From Streptomyces sp. SJL17-4 (GTDB taxonomy: Bacteria > Actinomycetota > Actinomycetes > Streptomycetales > Streptomycetaceae), in assembly GCF_036826855.1 (NCBI RefSeq), contig NZ_CP104578.1, positions 2,976,001-3,040,000 of the forward strand: a stretch of DNA of 64,000 bases, in the 5' to 3' direction. This document shows, piece after piece, positions 26,794 to 34,585 of this stretch; within the stretch, counting starts at the first letter, position 1; the number at the start of each line of letters is the position of its first letter. Below the pieces are notes generated by a model that saw nothing but the letters and a program-made list of their open reading frames with translations, was not told the DNA's origin and searched no databases. The position numbers and the translations under genes are program-made.

Positions 26794-27860
26794 GGCGCGG
26801 GGACGCGACGGCCGGCATCCCTGAGCAGCAGGCACGGCCGTATGAGGTCGCTACGGAGCAGGCGGACCAGATGAGCGAGCACGAGCAGCACCACGAGGTT
26901 CCCGAGACACCAGGCGTCTCCGAGGCCCCCCGGGGCCCCGCGCGTGCGGAGGGCTCCTCCGAGGCGGGCGGGACCACGGCGGCGACCGGCGAGACGGCCA
27001 CCGCCGCGGCCACCGAGGGCGTCGCCGAGCCGGCTGCGGAGACGGAGAAGGCGGAGGACGGGGACGAGCCCCACGACGTCCCCGACGTCCCCGTCGCCCC
27101 GGACCCGCACGACCGGAGCGGCGCCCGCGCGCTCTTCGTCACGCTGCGTGAGCTGCCGGAGGGCTCCCCGGAGAAGGCCGAGCTGCGCAACCAGCTGGTG
27201 CGGATGCACCTGCCGCTGGTCGAGCACCTGGCCCGGCGCTTCCGCAACCGCGGCGAGCCACTGGACGACCTGACACAGGTCGCGACCATCGGCCTGATCA
27301 AGTCCGTGGACCGGTTCGACCCGGAGCGCGGCGTCGAGTTCTCGACGTACGCGACCCCGACGGTCGTCGGCGAGATCAAGCGCCACTTCCGTGACAAGGG
27401 GTGGGCGGTCCGGGTGCCCCGCCGGCTCCAGGAGCTGCGGCTCTCGCTGACCACGGCGACGGCGGAGCTCTCCCAGCAGCACGGCCGCTCGCCGACCGTG
27501 CACGAGCTGGCCGAACGGCTCGGGATCTCGGAGGAGGAGGTCCTGGAGGGTCTGGAGTCGGCGAACGCCTATTCGACGCTCTCCCTGGACGTCCCCGACA
27601 CGGACGACGAGTCGCCCGCGGTCGCGGACACCCTCGGCGCGGAGGACGAGGCCCTGGAGGGGGTCGAGTACCGCGAGTCGCTCAAGCCGCTGCTCGAGGA
27701 CCTGCCGCCGCGGGAGAAGCGGATCCTGCTGCTTCGCTTCTTCGGGAACATGACCCAGTCGCAGATCGCGCAGGAGGTCGGCATCTCGCAGATGCACGTT
27801 TCTCGGCTGCTGGCTCGGACTCTGGCGTCGCTTCGGGAGAAACTCCTGGTGGAGGAGTAG
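26790..27860 (+). CDS. sigH: stress/developmental sigma factor SigH (SigB family)
   Basis: The product (356 aa from GTG 26790; 329 from ATG 26871) has a roughly 100-residue acidic, Ala/Glu/Pro-rich extension before region 2 (LRNQLVRMHLPLVEHLARRF, DDLTQVATIGLIKSVDRFDP), then region 3 and region 4 (LLRFFGNMTQSQIAQEVGIS). The extension and the anti-sigma partner match SigH of S. coelicolor, made in several sizes by alternative starts and processing. It directs stress and aerial-development genes. The 26790 start overlaps prsH; MSEHEQHHE at 26871 is a second candidate. Confidence 0.88.
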   Translation: MRRGDATAGIPEQQARPYEVATEQADQMSEHEQHHEVPETPGVSEAPRGPARAEGSSEAGGTTAATGETATAAATEGVAEPAAETEKAEDGDEPHDVPDVPVAPDPHDRSGARALFVTLRELPEGSPEKAELRNQLVRMHLPLVEHLARRFRNRGEPLDDLTQVATIGLIKSVDRFDPERGVEFSTYATPTVVGEIKRHFRDKGWAVRVPRRLQELRLSLTTATAELSQQHGRSPTVHELAERLGISEEEVLEGLESANAYSTLSLDVPDTDDESPAVADTLGAEDEALEGVEYRESLKPLLEDLPPREKRILLLRFFGNMTQSQIAQEVGISQMHVSRLLARTLASLREKLLVEE

Positions 27861-27870
27861 GGCCGAGGTC

Positions 27871-28305
27871 CTACTGGGGGTCCTGGCCGGGGCGCCGGAT
27901 GCCGAGCGCCTCGGTCGTGGCCGGGTTCACCAGGAGGACGAGGCCGGTGACGGCCAGGACGCCGAGGACGACACCGGCCGGGATCATCACGCTGTTCGCC
28001 TGGAGCAGCTGCCAGGCGACCGGCAGCGCCAGGATCTGGGTGATCACGGCCGGACCGCGGCTCCAGGAACGGCGCATCCACAGCCCTCGGGCGGCGGCGA
28101 GCGGGATCAGCCCGAGTGCGACGAGCGTCACTGCGCCCGTCGCGGCGCCGGTGAGGTCGTCGGACGACCCGGTCACCGCGTTCACCAGCATGTACACACC
28201 ACCGACGAAGAGGCCGAGGGCCTCGACACCGGCCACGGCCGCCGCGGCGGCGAGTCGGGCGGGGCGGGGGGTCTGCTCCGTGCTGCTCTCAGCGGGACTG
28301 CTCAT
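27871..28305 (-). CDS. small integral membrane protein, four spans
   Basis: The 144-residue protein has a short polar N-terminus and four hydrophobic spans (about 19-44, 52-72, 85-100, 105-127), then a short polar tail. No motif or family is recognised. It is convergent with sigH, ten bases apart, and its start faces the hairpin-forming 12-base repeats at 28387-28450. Function unknown. Confidence 0.72.
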   Translation of the reverse strand: MSSPAESSTEQTPRPARLAAAAAVAGVEALGLFVGGVYMLVNAVTGSSDDLTGAATGAVTLVALGLIPLAAARGLWMRRSWSRGPAVITQILALPVAWQLLQANSVMIPAGVVLGVLAVTGLVLLVNPATTEALGIRRPGQDPQ

Positions 28306-28386
28306 AGAGGGCAGGGTAGCGGGGGCCGGCCGGCCCGGCCGAAGCCGGGCGAGAGCACCTCACCGAGGCCGGCGGATGCGTCCACC

Positions 28387-28450
28387 GCCCAGTCCAGCCC
28401 GATCCATGGATCGGGCCATGGATCGGTCCATGGATCGGGCTGGACTGGGC
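28387..28450. repeat. 26-base hairpin containing a triplicated 12-base palindrome
   Basis: Bases 28387-28412 pair with 28425-28450 with one mismatch, around a 12-base loop. Inside are three tandem 12-mers ending CCATGGATC: GATCCATGGATC (28401), GGGCCATGGATC (28413) and GGTCCATGGATC (28425). The element sits between two divergent genes. Confidence 0.92.
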
Positions 28451-28482
28451 CCGGGTACCGCCGGGTAGGTACCCTGGCGCTC

Positions 28483-29451
28483 ATGCGCGCACTTCTCGTG
28501 GTCAACCCGGCAGCCACCACCACCAGTGCCCGCACCCGTGACGTGCTCATCCACGCGCTCGCGAGCGAGATGAAGCTGGAGGCGGTCACCACCGAGTACC
28601 GCGGGCACGCGCGGGACCTCGGCCGACGGGCCGCGGACTCCGGCACCATCGACCTGGTCGTGGCCCTCGGCGGCGACGGCACGGTGAACGAGGTGGTCAA
28701 CGGACTGCTGCACGGCGGACCGGATCCCGACCGCCTCCCGGGCCTGGCGGTCGTCCCCGGCGGATCGACGAACGTGTTCGCCCGCGCCCTCGGGCTGCCG
28801 AACGACGCGGTGGAGGCGACCGGCGCGCTGCTCGACGCGTTGCGTGAGCGGCGGGCACGCACAGTGAGCCTCGGTCTCGCCTCGGGAACGCCGGGCACGG
28901 AGGACGAATCCGTCCCGTCCCGCTGGTTCACGTTCTGCGCCGGTCTCGGTTTCGACGCGAGCGTCATCGGCCGGGTCGAACAGCAGCGGGAGCGCGGGAA
29001 GAGATCCACCCACGCCCTTTATCTGCGTCAGGTGGTGCGCCAGTTCCTGGAGGAACCGAACCGCCGGCACGGCACGATCACCCTGGAGCGCCCCGGCGCC
29101 GAGCCGGTCGAGGACCTCGTCCTCTCCATAATCTGCAACACCTCCCCCTGGACCTACCTGGGCAATCGTCCGGTGTACGCGTCCCCGGAGGCCTCCTTCG
29201 AAACCGCGCTGGACGTCCTCGGACTGCGCCGTCTCTCTACTCCGGCGGTGGCCCGGTACGCCACCCAGCTGCTCACCTCGACCCCGGAACGAGGGCCGCG
29301 CGGGAAGCATGCGGCAACTCTGCACGACCTGACCGACTTCACCTTGCATTCCAAGGTTCCCCTCCCCCTGCAGATGGACGGAGACCACCTGGGACTGCGT
29401 ACGAGCGTGACGTTCACAGGCGTACGCCGTGCACTGCGTGTGATTGTGTGA
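28483..29451 (+). CDS. diacylglycerol/lipid kinase family protein
   Basis: The 322-residue protein is a DagK/YegS-type lipid kinase: LLVVNPAATT start, the nucleotide loop VVALGGDGTVNEVVNG near 62-77, and VVPGGSTNVFARALGLP. The ending GDHLGLRTSVTFTG fits the C-terminal beta domain. It phosphorylates diacylglycerol or a related lipid at the membrane surface. It stands directly upstream of wblE but is separated by 318 bases, so it is probably transcribed on its own. Confidence 0.9.
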   Translation: MRALLVVNPAATTTSARTRDVLIHALASEMKLEAVTTEYRGHARDLGRRAADSGTIDLVVALGGDGTVNEVVNGLLHGGPDPDRLPGLAVVPGGSTNVFARALGLPNDAVEATGALLDALRERRARTVSLGLASGTPGTEDESVPSRWFTFCAGLGFDASVIGRVEQQRERGKRSTHALYLRQVVRQFLEEPNRRHGTITLERPGAEPVEDLVLSIICNTSPWTYLGNRPVYASPEASFETALDVLGLRRLSTPAVARYATQLLTSTPERGPRGKHAATLHDLTDFTLHSKVPLPLQMDGDHLGLRTSVTFTGVRRALRVIV

Positions 29452-29769
29452 GTGGAAGGGCCCAAAGTCCTTTCACTCGAACGTTTAGGCGCGCATCCAC
29501 CCCTTAGAAGTACGGCTGTGACCTAGCCGACACCGAGGAATCAAAAAAAACTTTCCGGAAGGGGTTGTATCCGTTGCTGGGGTTTGGGAGTCTCTTCTTG
29601 GCGATCGGGACGGCCCGCAACACCGGCCTCCACTGAGAGCCAGAACCCCTCCTCAGTCTTAGGACCACACCAGTTCACCTGGCAGTCGGCCCTTCCCTTG
29701 CGGGGGGATTCGTGAAAGCGTTCACATTCACAAGCAACCAGCTTGTAACACCCTAGAGAGGTAGCAGCC
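29452..29769 (+). promoter_or_regulatory. long wblE leader/promoter region
   Basis: This 318-base gap carries an eight-A tract at 29543-29550, TTCCGGAA at 29553-29560 and the dyad GTGAA-AGCG-TTCAC at 29712-29725 just upstream of wblE. It is the least GC-rich stretch nearby. Promoters of wblE should lie here, but no one hexamer pair is decisive. Confidence 0.5.
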
Positions 29770-30027
29770 ATGGACTGGCGTCACAACGCCGTTTGTCGTG
29801 AGGAAGACCCCGAGCTGTTCTTCCCCATCGGCAACACCGGTCCTGCGCTGCTGCAGATCGAGGAAGCCAAGGCCGTCTGCCGCCGCTGCCCCGTCATGGA
29901 GCAGTGCCTGCAGTGGGCGCTCGAGTCCGGCCAGGACTCCGGCGTCTGGGGTGGCCTCAGCGAGGACGAGCGCCGCGCGATGAAGCGCCGTGCCGCTCGC
30001 AACCGGGCGCGTAACGCCAGCGCCTGA
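29770..30027 (+). CDS. wblE: WhiB-family iron-sulfur regulator WblE
   Basis: The 85-residue protein has the four cluster cysteines Cys9, Cys37, Cys40 and Cys46 (C-x27-C-x2-C-x5-C), the turn GVWGGL at 58-63 and a basic tail with MKRRAARNRARN. These bind a [4Fe-4S] cluster, the conserved region-4 sigma partner and DNA. The short form and the position downstream of sigH match WblE (WhiB1 type), essential or near-essential in actinobacteria and responsive to redox or nitric oxide. Start ATG follows AGAGAGGT. Confidence 0.95.
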   Translation: MDWRHNAVCREEDPELFFPIGNTGPALLQIEEAKAVCRRCPVMEQCLQWALESGQDSGVWGGLSEDERRAMKRRAARNRARNASA

Positions 30028-30119
30028 CGCCCACCGACAGCCTGAGGCGAGCGGCGCATACATCGCGTATGCAATCACCGCCCTTGAGCCGCAGCGCGCA
30101 GCAGTAACCCACAGCATTC

Positions 30120-30152
30120 GAGCCCCGGACCGACTTCTTCGGTCCGGGGCTC
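30120..30152. terminator. terminator between wblE and the sensor kinase gene
   Basis: GAGCCCCGGACCGA and TCGGTCCGGGGCTC form a perfect 14-base stem with loop CTTCT. The genes on both sides converge on it. Confidence 0.9.
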
Positions 30153-30198
30153 GCTGCTGTGTCCGCGCCGGCTTCTTCCGTGGTTGCTGCTGCGGCTG

Positions 30199-31665
30199 CT
30201 ACTTCTGTGGCTGTACGGGGATGTCGAGGACCACCTTCGTGCCGCGCTCGGCGCCCGGCAACATGTCGAAGGATCCGCCCAACTCCCCTTCCACCAGGGT
30301 TCGTACGATCTGCAGGCCGAGGTTGCCGGCCCGCTGCGGGTCGAATCCCTCGGGCAGTCCGCGGCCGTCGTCCTTGACCGTGATCAGGAGCCGGGCGTCG
30401 GCGCGGGGCTCGCCGCGCACGGCGGTGACCTCGACCGTGCCCTCGTCACCCGGGGCGAACGCGTGCTCCAGGGCGTTCTGGAGAATCTCGGTGAGGACCA
30501 TCGAGAGCGGGGTCGCGACCTCGGCGTCCAGAATGCCGAAACGGCCGTTGCGCCGACAGGTCACCCGGCCCGGGGAGATCTCGGCGACCATCGCGATCAC
30601 ACGGTCGGCGATCTCGTCGAACTCCACCCGTTCGTCCAGGTTCTGGGACAGCGTCTCATGGACGATCGCGATCGAACCGACGCGCCGCACAGCCTCGTTG
30701 AGGGCCTCGCGGCCGCCCTCGGAGTCCATCCGGCGGGCCTGGAGGCGCAACAGGGCGGCCACCGTCTGGAGGTTGTTCTTCACCCGGTGGTGGATCTCCC
30801 GGATGGTGGCGTCCTTGGTGATCAACTCGCGCTCGCGACGGCGCAGTTCGGTGACGTCCCGGAGCAGGACGAGCGAACCGATCCGGGTGCCCTTGGGCTT
30901 GAGCGGAATGGCCCTGAGCTGGATCACACCGCCGTTTCCCTCGACCTCGAACTCGCGCGGCGCGTAGCCGGAGGCCAGCGTGACCAGGGCTTCGTCCACC
31001 GGGCCGCGGGAGGGGGCGAGTTCGGCGGTGATCTGGCCGAGGTGCTGGCCGACGAGGTCGGCGGCGAGGCCGAGCCGGTGGTACGCGGAGAGGGCGTTGG
31101 GCGAGGCGTACTGGACGGTGCCCTCGGCGTCGAGGCGGACGAGTCCGTCGCCGGCGCGCGGCGAGGAGTCCATGTCGACCTGCTCGCCGGGGAAGGGGAA
31201 GGTCCCGGCCGCGATCATCTGGGCGAGGTCGGAGGCCGACTGGAGATAGGTGAGTTCCAGTCGGGAGGGGGTGCGGACGGTCAGCAGATTGGTGTTGCGG
31301 GCGATGACGCCGAGGACCCGTCCCTCGCGGCGGACGGGGATGGACTCGACCCGTACCGGGACCTCCTCGCGCCACTCCGGGTCGCCCTCGCGGACGATCC
31401 TGCCCTCGTCGAGCGCGGCGTCGAGCAACGGGCGGCGGCCGCGCGGCACGAGATGGCCGACCATGTCGTCCTGATAGGAGGTGGGGCCGGTGTTCGGCCG
31501 CATCTGCGCGACGGAGACGTACCGCGTGCCGTCGAGGGTCGGGACCCAGAGGACGAGGTCGGCGAAGGAGAGGTCGGAGAGCAGCTGCCACTCCGACACC
31601 AGCAGGTGGAGCCACTCGAGATCCGAGTCACTCAGGGCGGTGTGCTGGCGCACGAGGTCGTTCAT
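30199..31665 (-). CDS. PdtaS-type sensor histidine kinase (GAF-PAS-HisKA_2)
   Basis: The 488-residue soluble kinase has an N-terminal GAF-like domain (about 1-150), a PAS domain (about 170-275; RLDAEGTVQYASPNALSAY) and the HisKA_2 box IHHRVKNNLQTVAALLRL near 290 with the phospho-His. The ATPase follows: EILQNALEHAF, KDDGRGLP and GLQIVRTLVEGELGG. It matches mycobacterial PdtaS, whose partner is an ANTAR RNA-binding regulator; no such gene is in this window. ATG 31665 is chosen; GTG 31674 would add three residues. Confidence 0.9.
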   Translation of the reverse strand: MNDLVRQHTALSDSDLEWLHLLVSEWQLLSDLSFADLVLWVPTLDGTRYVSVAQMRPNTGPTSYQDDMVGHLVPRGRRPLLDAALDEGRIVREGDPEWREEVPVRVESIPVRREGRVLGVIARNTNLLTVRTPSRLELTYLQSASDLAQMIAAGTFPFPGEQVDMDSSPRAGDGLVRLDAEGTVQYASPNALSAYHRLGLAADLVGQHLGQITAELAPSRGPVDEALVTLASGYAPREFEVEGNGGVIQLRAIPLKPKGTRIGSLVLLRDVTELRRRERELITKDATIREIHHRVKNNLQTVAALLRLQARRMDSEGGREALNEAVRRVGSIAIVHETLSQNLDERVEFDEIADRVIAMVAEISPGRVTCRRNGRFGILDAEVATPLSMVLTEILQNALEHAFAPGDEGTVEVTAVRGEPRADARLLITVKDDGRGLPEGFDPQRAGNLGLQIVRTLVEGELGGSFDMLPGAERGTKVVLDIPVQPQK

Positions 31666-31781
31666 GGAGGGCACGGTGCGAGCGTACCCGCGGAATAAAG
31701 GGGCGGTGAACCTGGATCTCCGGGGCTCCGTGCTGGAGGATGGGCCAGGAAGGACCGTATTCCTGTGGATGGACAGACGAG

Positions 31782-31797
31782 AATGGTCTAGTCCACA
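31782..31797. promoter_or_regulatory. DasR-like (dre) element upstream of the kinase gene
   Basis: AATGGTCTAGTCCACA matches the dre consensus ACTGGTCTAGACCAGT at 12 of 16 positions, with the half-sites TGG and CCA both intact. It is 117 bases upstream of the kinase start. Binding by DasR is inferred. Confidence 0.4.
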
Positions 31798-31976
31798 ATG
31801 AATGCGATAGACCTCCATCCTCCCCGCACAGGAGGATGGAACGAGGTACCCGACGCTCTCTGCCCTGACTGCGTCGAGACCTCCCATACGGCCGAGGGAC
31901 CGCACACCCCCGGCCGGAGCAAACTCCGGGCTGCGGTGCCGGGCGGGCTGAGGGTCCCGCCAGGCGCCGCGGCCCG

Positions 31977-32014
31977 CGGGTGTTTCCGGGGCCGGCGGGT
32001 GTTTCCGGGGCCGG
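31977..32014. repeat. 19-base exact tandem duplication
   Basis: CGGGTGTTTCCGGGGCCGG occurs twice without a gap, at 31977-31995 and 31996-32014, directly after the stop of the TetR gene (minus strand). Confidence 0.9.
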
Positions 32015-32027
32015 CGCACCGCCCTTC

Positions 32028-32630
32028 CTACGGGCGCTCCGGCGGCCAGGCCAGCATCGCCACTGCCGCCACGGCCGCCAGCTCCTCCGCCGTCGCCCCG
32101 TCGCGGGCCTGCTGGGACATGCCCTGGAGGACGGCGCCGCTGAAGCGGGCGAGTGCCCGGGCGTCGGTGTCGGCCGGCAGTTCGCCCGACTCGACGTCCC
32201 CGCGTATCCGCGCCTCGAAGGACGCCAGATTGCTGTTCCTGCGCGCTCTCAGGGCCTCCTCGACCTCGGGGGTCGAGCAGTTGACCGCTGCGGAGATCAT
32301 CAGGCAGCCGCGGGGGTGGCCGGGCTCCGTGAAGAGCTCGGCGGCCTCACCCAGGAGCCGCCCGATGGCGGCGCGGGCGCTCGTCTCCTCCGCGAAGGCC
32401 CGGCCGCCGTATGCGCCGTACGAGCCGGCGTACGCCTCGACGACCTCCTCGAACAGCGTCTTCTTGTCGCCGAAGGCGGCGTAGAGGCTGGGGGCGCTGA
32501 TGCCCATGGCGCGGGTGAGGTCGGCGACGGAGGTCGTCTCGTAGCCGTGCTCCCAGAAGGCCATCGTGGCCTTCTCCAGGGCCGTGAGCCGGTCGAAGGA
32601 GCGGGGGCGGCCGCGCTGTGTCGTCACCAT
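32028..32630 (-). CDS. TetR/AcrR family regulator of the adjacent SDR gene
   Basis: The 200-residue protein has the helix-turn-helix RGRPRSFDRLTALEKATMAF and SVADLTRAMGISAPSLYAAF, followed by a YcdC/AcrR-like C-terminal domain with PRGCLMISAAVNCS. That CLM motif is typical of repressors of SDR oxidoreductases that sense an electrophile by the cysteine. Its start faces the SDR gene across an 83-base gap with two operator-like sites. Regulation of both genes is inferred. Confidence 0.88.
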   Translation of the reverse strand: MVTTQRGRPRSFDRLTALEKATMAFWEHGYETTSVADLTRAMGISAPSLYAAFGDKKTLFEEVVEAYAGSYGAYGGRAFAEETSARAAIGRLLGEAAELFTEPGHPRGCLMISAAVNCSTPEVEEALRARRNSNLASFEARIRGDVESGELPADTDARALARFSGAVLQGMSQQARDGATAEELAAVAAVAMLAWPPERP

Positions 32631-32640
32631 GGAGTGAATT

Positions 32641-32694
32641 CTATAGCGAGTGCTACGGAAGTGGGGTACGGTCTTTACGTAACGACCGCTACAG
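32641..32694. promoter_or_regulatory. paired operators between tetR and SDR genes
   Basis: CTATAGCGAGTGCTAC (32641-32656) and the complement of 32679-32694 (CTGTAGCGGTCGTTAC) agree at 11 of 16 bases and share TAGCG-N3-G-N-TAC. They are inverted with centres 38 bases apart, one near each start codon. Confidence 0.6.
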
Positions 32695-32713
32695 AAATGA
32701 GGGGGGCGTCGTC

Positions 32714-33514
32714 ATGGGCGTGCTCGACAGCAGGACCACAGGGAACCAGGACGGAAAGCCGGCCGGGAAGCTGGCCGGGAGGACCGCACTGGTGACGGGT
32801 GGCAGCCGGGGCATCGGACGGGGGATCGCCGAGCGGCTCGGCCGGGACGGCGCGCGGGTCGCCGTGCACTACGGGAGCGACGAGGCGGCGGCGAAGGAGA
32901 CAGTCGCGGCGATCGAGGCCGTCGGCGGCGAGGCCTTCGCGATCGGGCAGGAGCTGGGGGTGCCGGGAGACGCGGAGAGGCTGTGGGCCGCGTTCGACGC
33001 CCACGCCGACGGCCTGGACATCCTGGTGAACAACGCGGGGATCGGCGCCTCCTCGCCGTTCGCGACGATCACCGCGGAGGAGTACGAGCGGATCTTCGCG
33101 GTCAACACCAGGGCGCCGTTCTTCCTCGCGCAGCTCGGTGCGGAGCGACTGCGTGACGGGGGCCGGATCGTGAACGTCTCGACGGGCCTCTCGCACGCGG
33201 CGTTGATGCCGGACCTGATGGCGTACGCGATGTCGAAGAGCGCGCTCGATGTGTTCACCCGCTATCTGTCGAAGGTGCTGGGCTCGCGCGGGATCACGGT
33301 CAACGCGGTGGCGCCGGGCATCGTGGACACCGATATGAACGCGGGCTGGCTGCGGGGGAACGACGAGGCCTGGGCGGGCGCGGCGGCGATGTCGGCGTTG
33401 GGCAAGGTCGGCACCCCCGAGGACATAGCCGACGTCGTGGCTTTCCTGGCCTCGCACGACGGGCGCTGGGTGACCGGGCAGTGGATCGACGCGACGGGGG
33501 GCTCGATCGCCTGA
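32714..33514 (+). CDS. SDR family oxidoreductase
   Basis: The 266-residue short-chain dehydrogenase has the cofactor loop TGGSRGIGRGIAERLG, NNAG at about 108-111, the catalytic Ser (VNVSTGLSH), and Tyr/Lys in AYAMSKSALD, so the active site is complete. The C-terminus ends VTGQWIDATGG. It reduces an unknown carbonyl or acts like FabG. ATG 32714 is preferred over a start 32 codons upstream that would lie in the operator region. The divergent TetR gene likely represses it. Confidence 0.9.
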   Translation: MGVLDSRTTGNQDGKPAGKLAGRTALVTGGSRGIGRGIAERLGRDGARVAVHYGSDEAAAKETVAAIEAVGGEAFAIGQELGVPGDAERLWAAFDAHADGLDILVNNAGIGASSPFATITAEEYERIFAVNTRAPFFLAQLGAERLRDGGRIVNVSTGLSHAALMPDLMAYAMSKSALDVFTRYLSKVLGSRGITVNAVAPGIVDTDMNAGWLRGNDEAWAGAAAMSALGKVGTPEDIADVVAFLASHDGRWVTGQWIDATGGSIA

Positions 33515-33640
33515 TCGACAGGACCCTCAGGGGTTCGAGTGGCTGGTGGGACAGGGGCGGCCGAGGATGGAGACGGCGGGGGCGTCCGGGAGGCGGAACG
33601 GCATGAGGGGACGGCCCCTCCTCTGCTAGATTTGGCTTTG

Positions 33641-33656
33641 ATTGGTCTATACCACA
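33641..33656. promoter_or_regulatory. DasR box (dre) of nagB
   Basis: ATTGGTCTATACCACA carries the core TGGTCTATACCA, a near match to the consensus ACTGGTCTAGACCAGT. It ends 40 bases before nagB, where dre sites are known in Streptomyces. Confidence 0.9.
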
Positions 33657-33696
33657 TGGCTCCTCACCAGCCCCTCACCAGATCGGCAGGCACAGC

Positions 33697-34482
33697 GTGG
33701 AAGTTGTCATCGTCAAGGACGCCAGGGCGGGCGGCGAGCTCATCGCGGACGGCATCGCCGGCCTCCTGCGCCGCAAGCCCGACGCGCTGCTCGGCGTGGC
33801 CACCGGCTCGACTCCGCTGCCCATCTACGAGGCCCTGATCGCCCAGGTCAAGGCCGGCTCCGTGGACGCCTCGCGGGCCCGGATCGCCCAGCTGGACGAG
33901 TACGTGGGACTGCCCGCCGGGCACCCGGAGTCGTACCGCTCCACCGTGCTCCGCCAGGTCGTGGAGCCGCTCGGGCTCTCCGAGGACGCCTTCATGGGTC
34001 CCGACGGCTCGGCCGCGGACGTCCTGGCGGCCTGCGAGGCCTACGACACGGCGCTCTCCGCGGCCGGCGGCGTGGACCTGCAGATCCTCGGCATCGGCAC
34101 CGACGGACACATCGGCTTCAACGAGCCGTGCTCCTCGCTCGCCTCCCGCACCCGGATCAAGACGCTCACCGAGCAGACCCGCGTGGACAACGCCCGCTTC
34201 TTCGACAACGACATCGAGCAGGTCCCGCACCACGTCATCACCCAGGGCATCGGCACCATCCTGGAAGCCCGCCACCTGGTCCTGCTCGCCACCGGCGAGG
34301 GCAAGGCCGAGGCCGTGGCCCAGACCGTCGAAGGCCCCGTGGCGGCGCTCGTGCCCGCCTCCGCGCTCCAGCTGCACCCGCACGCCACGGTCGTGGTGGA
34401 CGAGGCCGCCGCCTCCAAGCTGAAGCTGGCGGACTACTTCCGCCACACCTACGCGAACAAGCCCACCTGGCAGGGCATCTGA
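33697..34482 (+). CDS. nagB: glucosamine-6-phosphate deaminase
   Basis: The 261-residue enzyme converts glucosamine 6-phosphate to fructose 6-phosphate and ammonia. Motifs are LGVATGSTPLPIYEAL (phosphate loop), AQLDEYVGLPAGHPESYRS, and ILGIGTDGHIGFNEP with the catalytic Asp/His. Length matches the family. It starts at GTG 33697. It is divergent in role but adjacent to the das operon, and the dre upstream puts it under DasR, which glucosamine 6-phosphate releases. Confidence 0.97.
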   Translation: MEVVIVKDARAGGELIADGIAGLLRRKPDALLGVATGSTPLPIYEALIAQVKAGSVDASRARIAQLDEYVGLPAGHPESYRSTVLRQVVEPLGLSEDAFMGPDGSAADVLAACEAYDTALSAAGGVDLQILGIGTDGHIGFNEPCSSLASRTRIKTLTEQTRVDNARFFDNDIEQVPHHVITQGIGTILEARHLVLLATGEGKAEAVAQTVEGPVAALVPASALQLHPHATVVVDEAAASKLKLADYFRHTYANKPTWQGI

Positions 34483-34507
34483 ACCGCCCGGAACCCCCGT
34501 GTACGAC

Positions 34508-34545
34508 GAAGGGGCCCGGCACCTGTTCAGGTGCCGGGCCCCTTC
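34508..34545. terminator. terminator between nagB and the das operon end
   Basis: An 18-base stem (GAAGGGGCCCGGCACCTG and its complement) closes on TT. The convergent nagB and dasD genes end on either side. Confidence 0.92.
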
Positions 34546-34585
34546 TCGTACGAGTGCCGGAGGCTACGAGTGCCGGAGGCGTCGG

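Larger units (their letters stand above)
31666..32027. other. 362-base gap between the PdtaS-like and TetR genes
   Basis: No gene supported. It holds a DasR-like element at 31782-31797, a 9-base hairpin CCATCCTCC / GGAGGATGG with loop CCGCACA at 31815-31839, and a 19-base tandem duplication at 31977-32014. The upstream part should contain the kinase promoter. Confidence 0.6.
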
